DNA from: Bacteroidota bacterium
Lineage (GTDB): Bacteria > Bacteroidota > Bacteroidia > Chitinophagales > Saprospiraceae
DNA: 64,000 nucleotides
Direction of reading: 5' to 3'
NCBI GenBank assembly: GCA_016124585.1
Contig: WGNL01000018.1
Span: forward strand, 1-64,000
The notes beneath the pieces were generated by a model that had not been told where the DNA came from, did not search any database, and saw only the letters and a list, made by a program, of their open reading frames with translations. Positions 18,518 to 26,254 of this stretch are shown piece by piece (the first letter of the stretch is position 1; every line of letters starts with the position of its first letter). Made by a program: the position numbers and the translations under genes.

Positions 18518-19474
18518 TTATTTCCCAGTTGCAGTGGTGTCAGCAGCAGCGGGTGTCGCAACCGCCGTGGTATCAGTGACGGCAGCCTCATCAGGGTTGT
18601 AAATCGTGCCCTGTGGCGCTTTTGGGTTCGGTGGGTTGGTGCCCCGGAGCGTCAGGAGGAAGCTCGCCACCCGCTGGATGTCGCTGGCCCTGAGCTGCTC
18701 GCCCCAAGCAATCATGCCCTTGTCGGGTACGCCGTTGGTGATGGTGTGGAACACGTTTTTGATGCCGCCACCGTGTAGCCAGTAATCGTCGGTCATATTT
18801 GGCCCGACGCCACCTTCACCTTTTTGACCGTGGCAGGAGGCGCAGTTTGCTGAGAAAATGGAGGCTCCCATCGAGATTTCCTGTGGGTCGGTGAGGGCAA
18901 CCACGTTGTTTTCATCCACCGCATCTGCCACGGTGGCGAGGTAGGCGTTCACTTCGGCCTTGGCCACTTTCATGTCATTTTCGTATTCCTCCCGTGGGGA
19001 TTTTCCGATGTCGCTCAAGTGAAATGCGAACAGATAAATGACCGCAAATACGATGCTGAGGTAAAACATGCCCAACCACCAAGGTGGGAGCTTGTTGTCA
19101 AGTTCCCGGATGCCGTCGTAGTCGTGGCCGAGGTCAATGTCAGCCTCTTGCGCAACTGGCACGGCCTGCGTCATGGACTTGTAGAATTTGCTCCACCAGC
19201 TTTGTTCTGGTTGACGGTAGGATTCCACGACCTCTTCAATGCCTTTCTCCCGAAGCATCTGGATTTCCTGCATTTTTACTACAGAGGAAAATAACTGAGC
19301 CACCGCCAACAGCGCCCCGACGATGACTACGGCAGCCACTGTCATAGTGATGACGCCAATGGTATTTGCCCAAAAATCTTGGTTGACGGGTGCGGCCGGT
19401 GCTTGCGCCCAAGTAGCCAGCGGTAGCAAAATCGAAGCGGCCAGTAAAATTGGCCGTTGGTATTTATTTTTCAT
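18518..19474 (-). CDS. ccoP: cbb3 oxidase subunit CcoP (single haem c)
   Basis: A 318-residue membrane cytochrome. The leader and TM1 are at ~8-62. A FixP N-terminal-like TM segment is near 132-153 (PPWWLGMFYLSIVFAVIYLF). One c-type haem site lies at CASCH (Cys211, Cys214, His215), with a likely axial Met in PDKGMIAWG. Most proteobacterial CcoP have two CxxCH sites; only one is present here. The Ala/Thr-rich tail is low-complexity. It delivers electrons to the CcoNO fusion encoded just upstream. Confidence 0.9.
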   Translation of the reverse strand: MKNKYQRPILLAASILLPLATWAQAPAAPVNQDFWANTIGVITMTVAAVVIVGALLAVAQLFSSVVKMQEIQMLREKGIEEVVESYRQPEQSWWSKFYKSMTQAVPVAQEADIDLGHDYDGIRELDNKLPPWWLGMFYLSIVFAVIYLFAFHLSDIGKSPREEYENDMKVAKAEVNAYLATVADAVDENNVVALTDPQEISMGASIFSANCASCHGQKGEGGVGPNMTDDYWLHGGGIKNVFHTITNGVPDKGMIAWGEQLRASDIQRVASFLLTLRGTNPPNPKAPQGTIYNPDEAAVTDTTAVATPAAADTTATGK

Positions 19475-19496
19475 AAAACGTTGGTTTTGAACTTTT

Positions 19497-19600
19497 TAAG
19501 TTATTGGGCGATTGAGTTATTGCGTTATTGAGGAATTGTGAAATTGACAGACTAACAATGAATCCCACAATTACCTAATCACCCAGTAACTCAATACCGC
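19497..19600. repeat. Word-type intergenic inverted repeat
   Basis: AGTTATTGGGCGATTGAGTT and following TTATTG words face CACAATTACCTAATCACCC and AGTAACTCAATA. It lies between ccoQ and ccoP. Confidence 0.5.
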
Positions 19601-19602
19601 AC

Positions 19603-19761
19603 TCAGTCGTCCAGCGGCAATCGGGACACCTTATCCACGTAATCCTTTTTCCTCGTAATTACCCAGACTGTGCTGAACAGGAAAATGGCGAAAAACAGCA
19701 CCAGTGCCAACATGGCCATCCAGTTGATGTCGCCTGCGCTTTGAAGAATGTATTTGAACAT
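19603..19761 (-). CDS. ccoQ: CcoQ-like small cbb3 subunit
   Basis: A 52-residue protein: ATG at 19761, stop at 19603-19605. One TM helix (NWMAMLALVLFFAIFLFSTVW) is followed by a basic/acidic tail (ITRKKDYVDKVSRLPLDD), as in CcoQ/FixQ. It lies between ccoNO and ccoP, the canonical position. CcoQ stabilises CcoP binding to the CcoNO core. Confidence 0.85.
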   Translation of the reverse strand: MFKYILQSAGDINWMAMLALVLFFAIFLFSTVWVITRKKDYVDKVSRLPLDD

Positions 19762-19767
19762 GATTTT

Positions 19768-19845
19768 TTAATTGAAAATGGAGAATTGAAAATTGAAAAT
19801 GAAAACCTGATGGCAGTCCATCTTCAATTTTTAATTATTGGTTAC
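19768..19845. repeat. Word-type intergenic inverted repeat
   Basis: AATTGAAAATGGAGAATTG and two more GAAAAT words face CTTCAATTTTTAATTATTGG near the ccoNO stop. It is the weakest member of the word-type set. Confidence 0.4.
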
Positions 19846-21991
19846 CTGCCTGATCCTGCACTGTAATATCCACGCCGAGACGTTGGAGGTAGGCGATGAT
19901 GGCTATGATTTCCTTTTTATCAGCGTCTTCTGGCAACCCCAAATCAGGCTTTTCTTCATTTATTCGTTTTACAATTCCAGCAGCCTGTTTCGCAAGGTCT
20001 TCATTTGCAGTTAGCTCATAATCTGAATCATAAGGAGTACCTAGTTGACGAAGTACTTTGATTTTAGCTGCCGTAGTAGAAGTGTCAAGGTCGTTTTTTG
20101 TCAACCATGAGTATGCCGGCATAATAGAACCTGGAGAAATACTCCTTGGGTCATACAAGTGTGCATAGTGCCAAGAGTCTGCTTTTTTCAGCTTGCCCAC
20201 GCCTTCTCTTGCGAGGTCTGGTCCGGTGCGCTTGCTGCCCCAGAGGAACGGGCGGTCGTAGATGAACTCGCCGCTTTTTGAGTACTCTCCGTAGCGCTCG
20301 GTCTCGAAGCGGAACGGACGAACCATCTGTGAGTGGCAGCCCACGCATCCTTCCCTGACGAAAAGGTCACGGCCCTGCAATTCAAGTGGCGTGTAAGGAT
20401 GCACACTGGCGATTTTCGGAACGTTATCGTCCACCCACCACATTGGGAAAAGCTCAACCATTCCACCGATGAGCACGACTATCAGGCTACCGATGAGCAT
20501 TTGCACAGGTTTGCGCTCAATCCAGCGGTGCCAGTGTTCCTTGCCTTCGGCAACGTGCTTGGTAGGCAAGGCTGGAGCTTCAGCCAGTTCGTTGGCTATC
20601 AATCGGCCACTGCTGACCGTTTTTATCAAATTGTAAATCCCAACCACAACACCGGAAATGAAAAGCGCTCCACCTACCGCACGGATGGCGTACATCGGAA
20701 TGATTTGCGTTACCGTCTCCAAGAAGTTAGGGTAAACCAGGAATCCGTCTGGTGTGAATGCCCGCCACATCAGGTTCTGCGTGATACCTGACCAGTACAT
20801 CGGGATGGCGTAGAAGATGATACCCAATGTGCCCAGCCAGAAGTGTACGTTGGCCAGTTTTACAGAGTGAAGTTTTGTGTCAAAAATGCGTGGCAACAGC
20901 CAATACATCACTCCAAATGTGAGCATCCCGTTCCAACCCAAAGCGCCCACGTGTACGTGGCCGATCGTCCAGTCGGAGTAGTGCGTGATAGCGTTGAAGG
21001 ATTTGATGGACATCATCGGGCCTTCAAAAGTGGACATTCCATAAGCGGTCACAGCCACCACCATAAATTTCAGGATGGGGTCTTCCCGCACCCGGTCCCA
21101 AGCACCACGTAGGGTGAGCAGACCGTTGAGCATGCCACCCCAGGATGGGGCGATGAGCATCAGCGAGAACACCATGCCCAGTGACTGCGCCCAGTCAGGT
21201 AGCGAGGTGTAGAGCAAGTGATGCGGCCCAGCCCAGATGTAGATGAAAATCAGTGCCCAAAAGTGGACGATGGACAACCGATAGCTGAACACAGGACGGT
21301 TGGCTGCCTTCGGCAAAAAATAGTACATCAGGCCGAGGTAAGGCGTGGTGAGGAAGAATGCCACGGCGTTGTGACCGTACCACCATTGCACCAATGCCTC
21401 CTGCACTCCAGCGAAAATACCGTAACTGTGCAGCCCAGAAGTTGGGATTTCAAGGTTGCGAACGATGTGCAGCACGGCGACCGTGATCCAAGTAGCGATG
21501 TAAAACCAGACGGCCACGTAGAGGTGTTCCTCCCGCCTTTTGATAATCGTACCGAACATATTGATACCAAAAACCACCCAAACCAACGTGATGGCGAGGT
21601 CAATCGGCCAAGTCAACTCGGCATACTCGCCGCTGGTGGTGTAGCCGAGCGGCAAAGTGAGCGCTGCGCTAACGATGATGAGTTGCCAGCCCCAAAAGTG
21701 GATATTGCTCAACATATCGCTGAACATGCGGGCCTTCATCAGCCGCTGGAGCGAGTAGTAAACGCCCATGAAAATACCGTTGCCCACGAAAGCGAAGATG
21801 ACGGCGTTGGTGTGCAGTGGACGGATGCGCCCGAAGGTCAGCCAAGGCTTTTCAAGGTTGAGTGCGGGAAACACGAGTTCCAGGGCTACCCACAAACCGA
21901 CCAACATGCCCACAAGCCCCCAAAGCATGGTGGCATAGGCAAATTTTTTGACGATGGCGTTGTCGTAATGAAATTGTTCTACCTGTGTCAT
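19835..21991 (-). CDS. ccoNO: Fused cbb3 oxidase subunits I and II (CcoNO)
   Basis: A 718-residue fusion. Residues ~1-480 are CcoN, with 12 TM segments and haem/copper ligands in HTNAVIFAF, WWYGHNAVAFFL, GPHHLLYTSLPDW and HYSDWTIGHVHVGALGW. Residues ~500-710 are CcoO, with one TM (MLIGSLIVVLIGGMVELFPMWW) and a haem c site CVGCHSQ, then MVRPFRFETERYGEYS and axial Met in GSIMPAYSW. N/O fusion is common in Bacteroidota. It is the catalytic core of the high-affinity terminal oxidase and is probably co-transcribed with ccoS upstream. Confidence 0.95.
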   Translation of the reverse strand: MTQVEQFHYDNAIVKKFAYATMLWGLVGMLVGLWVALELVFPALNLEKPWLTFGRIRPLHTNAVIFAFVGNGIFMGVYYSLQRLMKARMFSDMLSNIHFWGWQLIIVSAALTLPLGYTTSGEYAELTWPIDLAITLVWVVFGINMFGTIIKRREEHLYVAVWFYIATWITVAVLHIVRNLEIPTSGLHSYGIFAGVQEALVQWWYGHNAVAFFLTTPYLGLMYYFLPKAANRPVFSYRLSIVHFWALIFIYIWAGPHHLLYTSLPDWAQSLGMVFSLMLIAPSWGGMLNGLLTLRGAWDRVREDPILKFMVVAVTAYGMSTFEGPMMSIKSFNAITHYSDWTIGHVHVGALGWNGMLTFGVMYWLLPRIFDTKLHSVKLANVHFWLGTLGIIFYAIPMYWSGITQNLMWRAFTPDGFLVYPNFLETVTQIIPMYAIRAVGGALFISGVVVGIYNLIKTVSSGRLIANELAEAPALPTKHVAEGKEHWHRWIERKPVQMLIGSLIVVLIGGMVELFPMWWVDDNVPKIASVHPYTPLELQGRDLFVREGCVGCHSQMVRPFRFETERYGEYSKSGEFIYDRPFLWGSKRTGPDLAREGVGKLKKADSWHYAHLYDPRSISPGSIMPAYSWLTKNDLDTSTTAAKIKVLRQLGTPYDSDYELTANEDLAKQAAGIVKRINEEKPDLGLPEDADKKEIIAIIAYLQRLGVDITVQDQAGNQ

Positions 21992-22080
21992 AAACGAGTT
22001 TCAAGTTATGAGTTTCAAGTTGCGAGTTGGGCGCATTGCTGTGCTCAACTAAGTATGCTTTGCTTCCAAATGCTCCGTTT

Positions 22081-22260
22081 TCAGGAGGTGATGGGTTGTT
22101 CTTCGGAGGTTTTTTTCACGGTGGCATCATCGAAAAGTATCCTCACGGAAGGGGTGTACTCGTCTTCATACTGGCCATCCCGCACTGCCCAGAAAAAGGA
22201 AATGAGAAAGCCCAGTGCAAGCACCAAGCTGACCGCAATTAGTAGGAAGATGATTTTCAT
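22081..22260 (-). CDS. ccoS: Oxidase maturation protein CcoS
   Basis: A 59-residue single-pass protein starting at ATG 22260. It consists of a TM helix (MKIIFLLIAVSLVLALGFLISFFWAVRDGQYED) followed by the acidic DGQYED motif typical of CcoS/FixS, which is required for cofactor insertion into cbb3. An upstream in-frame ATG at 22395 would add 45 residues unlike the family and overlaps predicted regulatory sites. It is the first gene of the minus-strand cco cluster. Confidence 0.9.
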   Translation of the reverse strand: MKIIFLLIAVSLVLALGFLISFFWAVRDGQYEDEYTPSVRILFDDATVKKTSEEQPITS

Positions 22261-22351
22261 GTGAGAAGTATTTTTTGATGTTTTCAGCCCTCGAATCGGT
22301 GTTTTTCTAAAAAAAAGCCACCTGTATTCTGCTTTTATTCTGAAATCGGCT

Positions 22352-22359
22352 GCAAGGTA
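22352..22359 (-). promoter_or_regulatory. Weak -7 element for ccoS
   Basis: The minus strand reads TACCTTGC, matching TAnnTTTG at 4 of 6 fixed positions. It lies 29.5 bp from the centre of the palindrome at 22383-22394, the same spacing as other island promoters, and ~95 bp upstream of the ccoS ATG. Confidence 0.4.
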
Positions 22360-22382
22360 GAAGCACTCAAAAAGTTGGTGAT

Positions 22383-22416
22383 TGACGTTTATCACGTGGT
22401 TTAGTGACTTTTGTCA
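22383..22416. promoter_or_regulatory. Tandem CRP/FNR-type operators
   Basis: TGACGTTTATCA (22383-22394) and TGACTTTTGTCA (22405-22416), centres exactly 22 bp apart. The right site is 30.5 bp upstream of the plus-strand -7 element at 22441. The left site is 29.5 bp from the weak minus-strand element of ccoS. A single pair could therefore serve both directions. Confidence 0.7.
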
Positions 22417-22440
22417 TGGTAGGCTGGCGAATCGGTGGTT

Positions 22441-22448
22441 TATCTTTG
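22441..22448 (+). promoter_or_regulatory. -7 element (TATCTTTG) of the candidate sRNA
   Basis: A perfect TAnnTTTG match. With a start near 22454 the palindrome at 22405-22416 is centred near -43. No ORF lies between this promoter and the terminator at 22495-22540. Confidence 0.6.
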
Positions 22449-22453
22449 CCACT

Positions 22454-22540
22454 GTATTAAACAGGGTTTTTTGGTCACATAGGTTAGTTTTCGAAAACCC
22501 GTCACTTCCGATACGTCGGCGTGACGGGTTTCCTTTTTTT
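22454..22540 (+). ncRNA. Candidate ~87-nt small RNA under a CRP/FNR-type promoter
   Basis: Bounded by the promoter at 22441 and an intrinsic terminator ending at 22540. The start is estimated from the -7 element. A small 5' hairpin (CTGT-ATTAA-ACAG, 22452-22464) and the strong terminator hairpin are visible, with a U-rich single strand between. No plus-strand gene upstream needs this terminator. The next gene (22658) has its own operator and -7 element. A leader/attenuator of that gene is the main alternative. Confidence 0.5.
22495..22540 (+). terminator. Intrinsic terminator
   Basis: AAACCCGTCAC (22495-22505) pairs perfectly with GTGACGGGTTT (22521-22531). An inner CCGA/TCGG stem closes a TACG loop. 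A run of seven T follows (22534-22540). Confidence 0.85.
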
Positions 22541-22578
22541 ACCCAAAAAATACGCCGTGTAAAATCAGTTAACGGTGG

Positions 22579-22621
22579 TGACATCCGTCAATGGACAGGG
22601 CTGAGCAGGGGGCTATCTTTG
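22579..22621 (+). promoter_or_regulatory. CRP/FNR-type operator and -7 element for the 22658 gene
   Basis: TGACATCCGTCA (22579-22590) is centred 29.5 bp upstream of TATCTTTG (22614-22621). Both elements are perfect matches to their consensus. The start codon is 37 bp downstream. Confidence 0.7.
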
Positions 22622-22657
22622 AACCTGTTTTAGTCCACGATTTAAAAAAGTATAGAA

Positions 22658-23020
22658 ATGGTAGTCATGAAAATCACAGATGTCCGCCTTTTGAAGGAGG
22701 TTCAGAAGGAGTTCAGGGCGCAGTTTCCATTTTTGGAAATGCTTTTTTATAAAAGCGATAATTTACAGCCAGTTAATTCCACCTTGGCGTCAAGCCTCCA
22801 AATCAGCGACCTTCGGAACAATGGCAGCAATGGCCTGTTAATTTTGAACGGGAATATCACCTGCGCCGCCATGGAACAGACGATGGCGGAGATATTTGGC
22901 CTGACAGTCAGCGTGGCCAACCGCTGGAATGTGCCGTGCAGCCCCAGGCACCGAGGCAAGCCGCTAGGTGAACTGAACTACAAAGCCATGCACATGGCCG
23001 AAGACGTCGTTTTCGTGTAG
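22658..23020 (+). CDS. Hypothetical protein next to usp
   Basis: A 120-residue soluble protein; an internal ATG at 22667 (MKITDVRLLKEV) is an alternative start. No family is recognised. It has an N-terminal amphipathic helix (VRLLKEVQKEFRAQFPFLEMLFY) and a conserved-looking C-terminal block (MAEIFGLTVSVANRWNVPCS) with PRHRGKPLGELN after it. No signal peptide or TM segment is present. It is 44 bp upstream of a Usp gene, probably in the same transcript, and has the clearest CRP/FNR-type promoter in the window, so it likely acts in the low-oxygen/stress response. Confidence 0.7.
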   Translation: MVVMKITDVRLLKEVQKEFRAQFPFLEMLFYKSDNLQPVNSTLASSLQISDLRNNGSNGLLILNGNITCAAMEQTMAEIFGLTVSVANRWNVPCSPRHRGKPLGELNYKAMHMAEDVVFV

Positions 23021-23064
23021 CCTAAAACCACTCATTTCGAATACATCACAATCACCTTTCCATT

Positions 23065-23874
23065 ATGAAAAAAATACTCTTCCCCACCGACTTCTCCGAA
23101 ACCGCCGCCAATGCTTTCCGCTACGCCATTGAACTGGCCAAGGCCGTGGATGCCAAAATCGACGTGCTGAACGTGTACAACCTGCCCGTCATTGACGCCA
23201 CCAACCTACCCGCTGGCTATGTGGAGCAGATGTTGGAGGAAAAACGGGTGCTTGTGCAGGGCAAGCTGGAAACTTTCGCTGCTGCCGAACCCGATGCTCC
23301 GCTCGGTGAGTTGATTCCGCTCTACGGCATTTTCATCCCAGAAGAAATCAGGGATTTGGTGAAGGAGGGCCATTACGACATGGTAGTGATGGGAACCCGT
23401 GGTGAGCACAACCCCCTCGAAAAAACCTTGGGCAGCATTACCACTTACACCATGATGAATGCTGCCTGCCCCGTGCTGGCTGTACCGGAAGATGCCGCTT
23501 GGCAGGACATTGATTACACAGCTTTTGCCACCGATTTTCTACCGCACGAGCAGCAAGCCGTTGCCCAGCTCATGGAGTTTGCGAAGAAGGTTTCCTCGGA
23601 AGTTTATTTTGTACATGTGGAGACAAAGCCGAATATCGGCACGATGCAGGACTACGTCACGCTGGCGGATTACCCCTACAAATTCACCGATTTTGCCATC
23701 GTGAATAGCCCTACCGTGATGGAGGGCTTGGATAGTTTTATCAAGGAAAAGCATATTGACCTGCTGGCGCTTTACATCCCCAAGCGGCGGCTTTGGGAGC
23801 GGTTATTCCACAGCAGTTTTACGAAGAAAATGGCGTTCCACTCGAAAACGCCACTGCTGGTTTTTCATGAATAA
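23065..23874 (+). CDS. Universal stress protein, tandem UspA domains
   Basis: A 269-residue cytosolic protein. The first Usp domain (MKKILFPTDFSETAANAFRY) spans ~1-145 and ends in the nucleotide-binding signature MGTRGEHNPLEKTLGSITTY. The second domain (~150-269) is more diverged. ATP-type Usp proteins bind ATP via G-x2-G-x9-G(S/T), which is only partly retained here. It is probably co-transcribed with the 120-residue protein under the operator at 22579. A relative is encoded at 33313. Confidence 0.88.
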   Translation: MKKILFPTDFSETAANAFRYAIELAKAVDAKIDVLNVYNLPVIDATNLPAGYVEQMLEEKRVLVQGKLETFAAAEPDAPLGELIPLYGIFIPEEIRDLVKEGHYDMVVMGTRGEHNPLEKTLGSITTYTMMNAACPVLAVPEDAAWQDIDYTAFATDFLPHEQQAVAQLMEFAKKVSSEVYFVHVETKPNIGTMQDYVTLADYPYKFTDFAIVNSPTVMEGLDSFIKEKHIDLLALYIPKRRLWERLFHSSFTKKMAFHSKTPLLVFHE

Positions 23875-23880
23875 AATTGG

Positions 23881-23918
23881 GCCATTGGTCATTGTTTCTC
23901 TGCCTAATGACCAATGGC
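23881..23918. repeat. Perfect 13-bp inverted repeat
   Basis: GCCATTGGTCATT (23881-23893) pairs with AATGACCAATGGC (23906-23918). It lies between convergent usp and VIT genes and is a likely bidirectional terminator without a T-run. Confidence 0.65.
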
Positions 23919-23940
23919 TTCCAGATAATTGACGCCGCTT

Positions 23941-24627
23941 TCAGGTGAACATCCCTTCCAGCACATTCCCTGCGAAATAGGCTAGCAAAGCCGCACCGCT
24001 GCCGAGGCCAAACGTCTCCAATGCGCCCTTCCAAAGTGGTTGTTCACCAACGTAGCTTTTGAGCAACCCGATACCGATGAAAGCAAAAGCCGTCATCAGG
24101 CCAGAAGCAAAGAATAGGTCCTGATTCAGCTTCGTAAAAAAATCCATGAGGTAAATCACCATCGGGACAAGGCCTACTAAGTTGAAAGCGGCAAAAGTTA
24201 CCAGTGCTTTTGAAAATGGAGAACGGACGCCGGGAGTCATGTTTAGCTCATCCTTCATCATGGTATCTACCCAGATGTCTTTATTGGCGGTGATGGCTTT
24301 CACTACTGTCTCCAGCGTTGCTCCACGAAGTCCTTTTTTGAAAAAAATCTGTCGGATTTCCTCTCGGCCTTCTGTTGGGTTTTGTTCCACTTCAAGGTAT
24401 TCAAGCCGCCTGTATTTTTCATAGGTGTGATTTTCGGAGTTGTTGGCGAGGTAGCTCCCGACGCTCATCGAAAAGCCATCGGCGACTAAGTTTGCGAAGC
24501 CAAGGATGATGACCACCGAACTATCCAGCCCGGCCCCTGCTGCCCCAGCCACCACAGCAAAAGTGGTCACGATACCATCCATGCCGCCGTAAACAAATTC
24601 AGCAAGATAATCTTGTAGTTTCATCAT
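23941..24627 (-). CDS. VIT1/CCC1-type divalent metal transporter
   Basis: A 228-residue membrane protein starting at ATG 24627 (a TTG at 24639 is possible). The first TM block [18 protein letters not shown] and [19 protein letters not shown] match the Fe/Mn transporters VIT1/CCC1. A cytoplasmic metal-binding loop with Glu-rich helices follows ([22 protein letters not shown]), then three TM segments. It may sequester or export iron or manganese during stress. It is co-oriented with the CBS gene 72 bp upstream. Confidence 0.85.
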   Translation of the reverse strand: MMKLQDYLAEFVYGGMDGIVTTFAVVAGAAGAGLDSSVVIILGFANLVADGFSMSVGSYLANNSENHTYEKYRRLEYLEVEQNPTEGREEIRQIFFKKGLRGATLETVVKAITANKDIWVDTMMKDELNMTPGVRSPFSKALVTFAAFNLVGLVPMVIYLMDFFTKLNQDLFFASGLMTAFAFIGIGLLKSYVGEQPLWKGALETFGLGSGAALLAYFAGNVLEGMFT

Positions 24628-24698
24628 TGAGCTTGGCAATTTTCAGCCTCAAAAGTTTTGTGCGAATGCATCAGAGCCTGACTAACAACCGACCAATG

Positions 24699-25154
24699 TC
24701 AAACTGCCGAACTTAAAAGGGCTGGCTCCATGAATGCGAAGTTCAACATATCGAAGGTGGTTAAGATGCCAACCAGTTTCCGCTGGCGGTCTACCACAGG
24801 AATGGCATGGAAGAGGTTTTCCCGAAAATATCCAGCGGCCACATCTACCGAATCCTCTGGCTGAAGACTTGCCACCTGCTTTGTCATCACCTCCCCCACT
24901 AGCAGTGAGCGCAGGATGGCCTGGTTGTATGCTTGATTTTTTTCCGTTTTGAAAAGCGTGAAGCCATGTAGGGTTTTCAGGTAATCCCCCTTACTGATTA
25001 TTCCGACAACATGGCTTTCATTGTCGATGACGGGGACGTGGTGAATATTGTGGGTTGCAAACAGCTCGTCCACCTGCTCCATGGAATCATCAGGGTGCAG
25101 AAAGAATACATCACGGGTCATGATGTTAGCGATGGAAGTGGTTCTGTCAAACAT
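24699..25154 (-). CDS. CBS-pair domain protein
   Basis: A 151-residue protein consisting almost entirely of two CBS domains (IMTRDVFFLHPDDSMEQVDELF ... HVVGIISKGDYLKT and VMTKQVASLQPEDSVDVAAGYF ... LVGILTTFDMLNF). CBS pairs bind adenosyl ligands (AMP, ATP, NAD) as energy sensors. It is one of three similar proteins in the island (25215, 32782), which suggests paralogous expansion. No effector domain is attached. The gene is probably in an operon with the VIT gene. Confidence 0.88.
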   Translation of the reverse strand: MFDRTTSIANIMTRDVFFLHPDDSMEQVDELFATHNIHHVPVIDNESHVVGIISKGDYLKTLHGFTLFKTEKNQAYNQAILRSLLVGEVMTKQVASLQPEDSVDVAAGYFRENLFHAIPVVDRQRKLVGILTTFDMLNFAFMEPALLSSAV

Positions 25155-25171
25155 GATTGGTGATTTTAGAA

Positions 25172-25209
25172 GTTTGCAAATCGCTGCTCGAAATCAGCGA
25201 TTTGCAAAC
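25172..25209. repeat. Perfect 15-bp inverted repeat
   Basis: GTTTGCAAATCGCTG (25172-25186) and CAGCGATTTGCAAAC (25195-25209) with an 8-nt loop. It lies between two minus-strand CBS genes: a stabilising or terminating hairpin, or a dyad operator. Confidence 0.7.
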
Positions 25210-25214
25210 CTGTT

Positions 25215-25676
25215 TTAACCTTCTTCATAGTTCTCAAGCTCTAATTGTTCTCCGACGGGAGAAGAAAAGCTATAGGCCAGTAGGTCGTGTGCAGTGACAA
25301 TACCGACCAGTTGGCCGTCGTCCACGATGGGTAACGCATGGAATTTGTTGGCGAGGAAAATGTCCGCTGCCAGCCCAATGCTGTCGTCGGGGTTGAGCTG
25401 TAAAGGATACTTGGTCATGATATCCTCAGCCAATAGGTGTTGGAACCGGGATCTTGTTTTATCGGCCCTCGTGGCTTCCACAGACAGTACATAGGCCACC
25501 TTGAAAAAATCCTCTCGACTGATGATGCCGACCAACTCACCTCCCGTCCCAGTGACGGGCACGTGGTGGAAACTGTTGCGGGAAAAAAGTTCCCGGACTT
25601 GGCCTAGGTTAGAGCTTGGCTGCACGGTGACCGGATTCGTGGTCATAATTTCTTGTACGGTGATATTCGGGTTCAT
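25215..25676 (-). CDS. CBS-pair domain protein
   Basis: A 153-residue CBS-pair protein starting at MNPNITVQEIMTTNP (ATG 25676). The longer ORF would translate the terminator of the upstream hsp20 gene. CBS1 is at ~8-65 (NSFHHVPVTGTGGELVGIISREDF) and CBS2 at ~90-145 (NKFHALPIVDDGQLVGIVTAHDLLAY). The acidic tail (ELENYEEG) resembles that of the protein at 32782. It probably senses adenylate energy charge; its partner is unknown. It sits between hsp20 and a second CBS gene. Confidence 0.88.
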   Translation of the reverse strand: MNPNITVQEIMTTNPVTVQPSSNLGQVRELFSRNSFHHVPVTGTGGELVGIISREDFFKVAYVLSVEATRADKTRSRFQHLLAEDIMTKYPLQLNPDDSIGLAADIFLANKFHALPIVDDGQLVGIVTAHDLLAYSFSSPVGEQLELENYEEG

Positions 25677-25717
25677 TTGTAATGTATTTAAAGGTGTATG
25701 AAAAATGTGTTTGGCGT

Positions 25718-25755
25718 AAAAAAAAACCGGAAGCCACCTTGCGGCCGGCCTCCGG
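25718..25755 (-). terminator. Intrinsic terminator of hsp20
   Basis: On the minus strand a CCGGAGGCC/GGCTTCCGG stem (25727-25755, one mismatch) is followed by nine T (25718-25726). It lies 44 bp downstream of the hsp20 stop. Confidence 0.8.
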
Positions 25756-25798
25756 GATACACCTCTCACATTGAAGAATGAGTTTTTGTGCCCAGTGG

Positions 25799-26254
25799 TC
25801 AAGAAACTTTGACCACTTTGGCCGGTTCTTCTTTAGCAACCTTGACTTTTGGCACTTCAATTTTCAAAATGCCGTCCGCATAGTTTGCCTTGATATGATC
25901 TGCTTTAACATTTTCTGGTAGCCAGAACGATCGGCTGAAAGCTTGATAGTTGAATTCCTTACGTGTGTAATTTTCTTCTTTTTCCTCTTTCTCAGCCTTG
26001 GTTTCCGCACTGATGCACAGGTGTCCTTCCTTTACCTCTACTTTGAAGTCATCCTTTTTCATGCCCGGTGCAGCTACCTCAAGCTTGTAGGCTTCCTTCG
26101 TTTCTCTGACATTGACCGAGGGCGTCGTCATTTCCATTGAAGGCAACCACCTTTTGTCAAAAAAGTCGTCGTCTTTAAAAAAATTCGTAGCCCATTCCGG
26201 CATGTTCAGCATAGGAAGCAATTCGTTTCGATTTTTCCATTTGACGATTGACAT
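25799..26254 (-). CDS. Hsp20/alpha-crystallin small heat shock protein
   Basis: A 151-residue ATP-independent holdase. The alpha-crystallin domain (~48-140) starts TPSVNVRETKEAYKLEVAAPGMKKDDFKVEV and carries FSRSFWLPENVKADHIKANYADGILKIEVPK with the A-x-x-x-n-G-v-L signature. The IPV-like tail is replaced by VKVAKEEPAKVVKVS. It has two upstream CRP/FNR-type sites, so it is probably expressed in the low-oxygen/stress response rather than only by heat. Confidence 0.9.
   Translation of the reverse strand: MSIVKWKNRNELLPMLNMPEWATNFFKDDDFFDKRWLPSMEMTTPSVNVRETKEAYKLEVAAPGMKKDDFKVEVKEGHLCISAETKAEKEEKEENYTRKEFNYQAFSRSFWLPENVKADHIKANYADGILKIEVPKVKVAKEEPAKVVKVS

Larger units (their letters stand above)
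22261..22657. other. 397-bp regulatory spacer between ccoS and the unknown gene at 22658
   Basis: Holds no ORF. It contains three CRP/FNR-type palindromes, two TAnnTTTG elements on the plus strand, a weak one on the minus strand and an intrinsic terminator. Each is listed separately. Confidence 0.7.

Noticed and set aside
21218-22264. 348-residue plus-strand ORF over ccoNO and ccoS
   Set aside because: Antisense shadow; spans two genes and their spacer.
24690-24701. CGACCAATGTCA as another operator, upstream of the VIT gene
   Set aside because: One half-site mismatch, overlaps the stop of the CBS gene, and no TAnnTTTG element lies at the 29.5-bp spacing.
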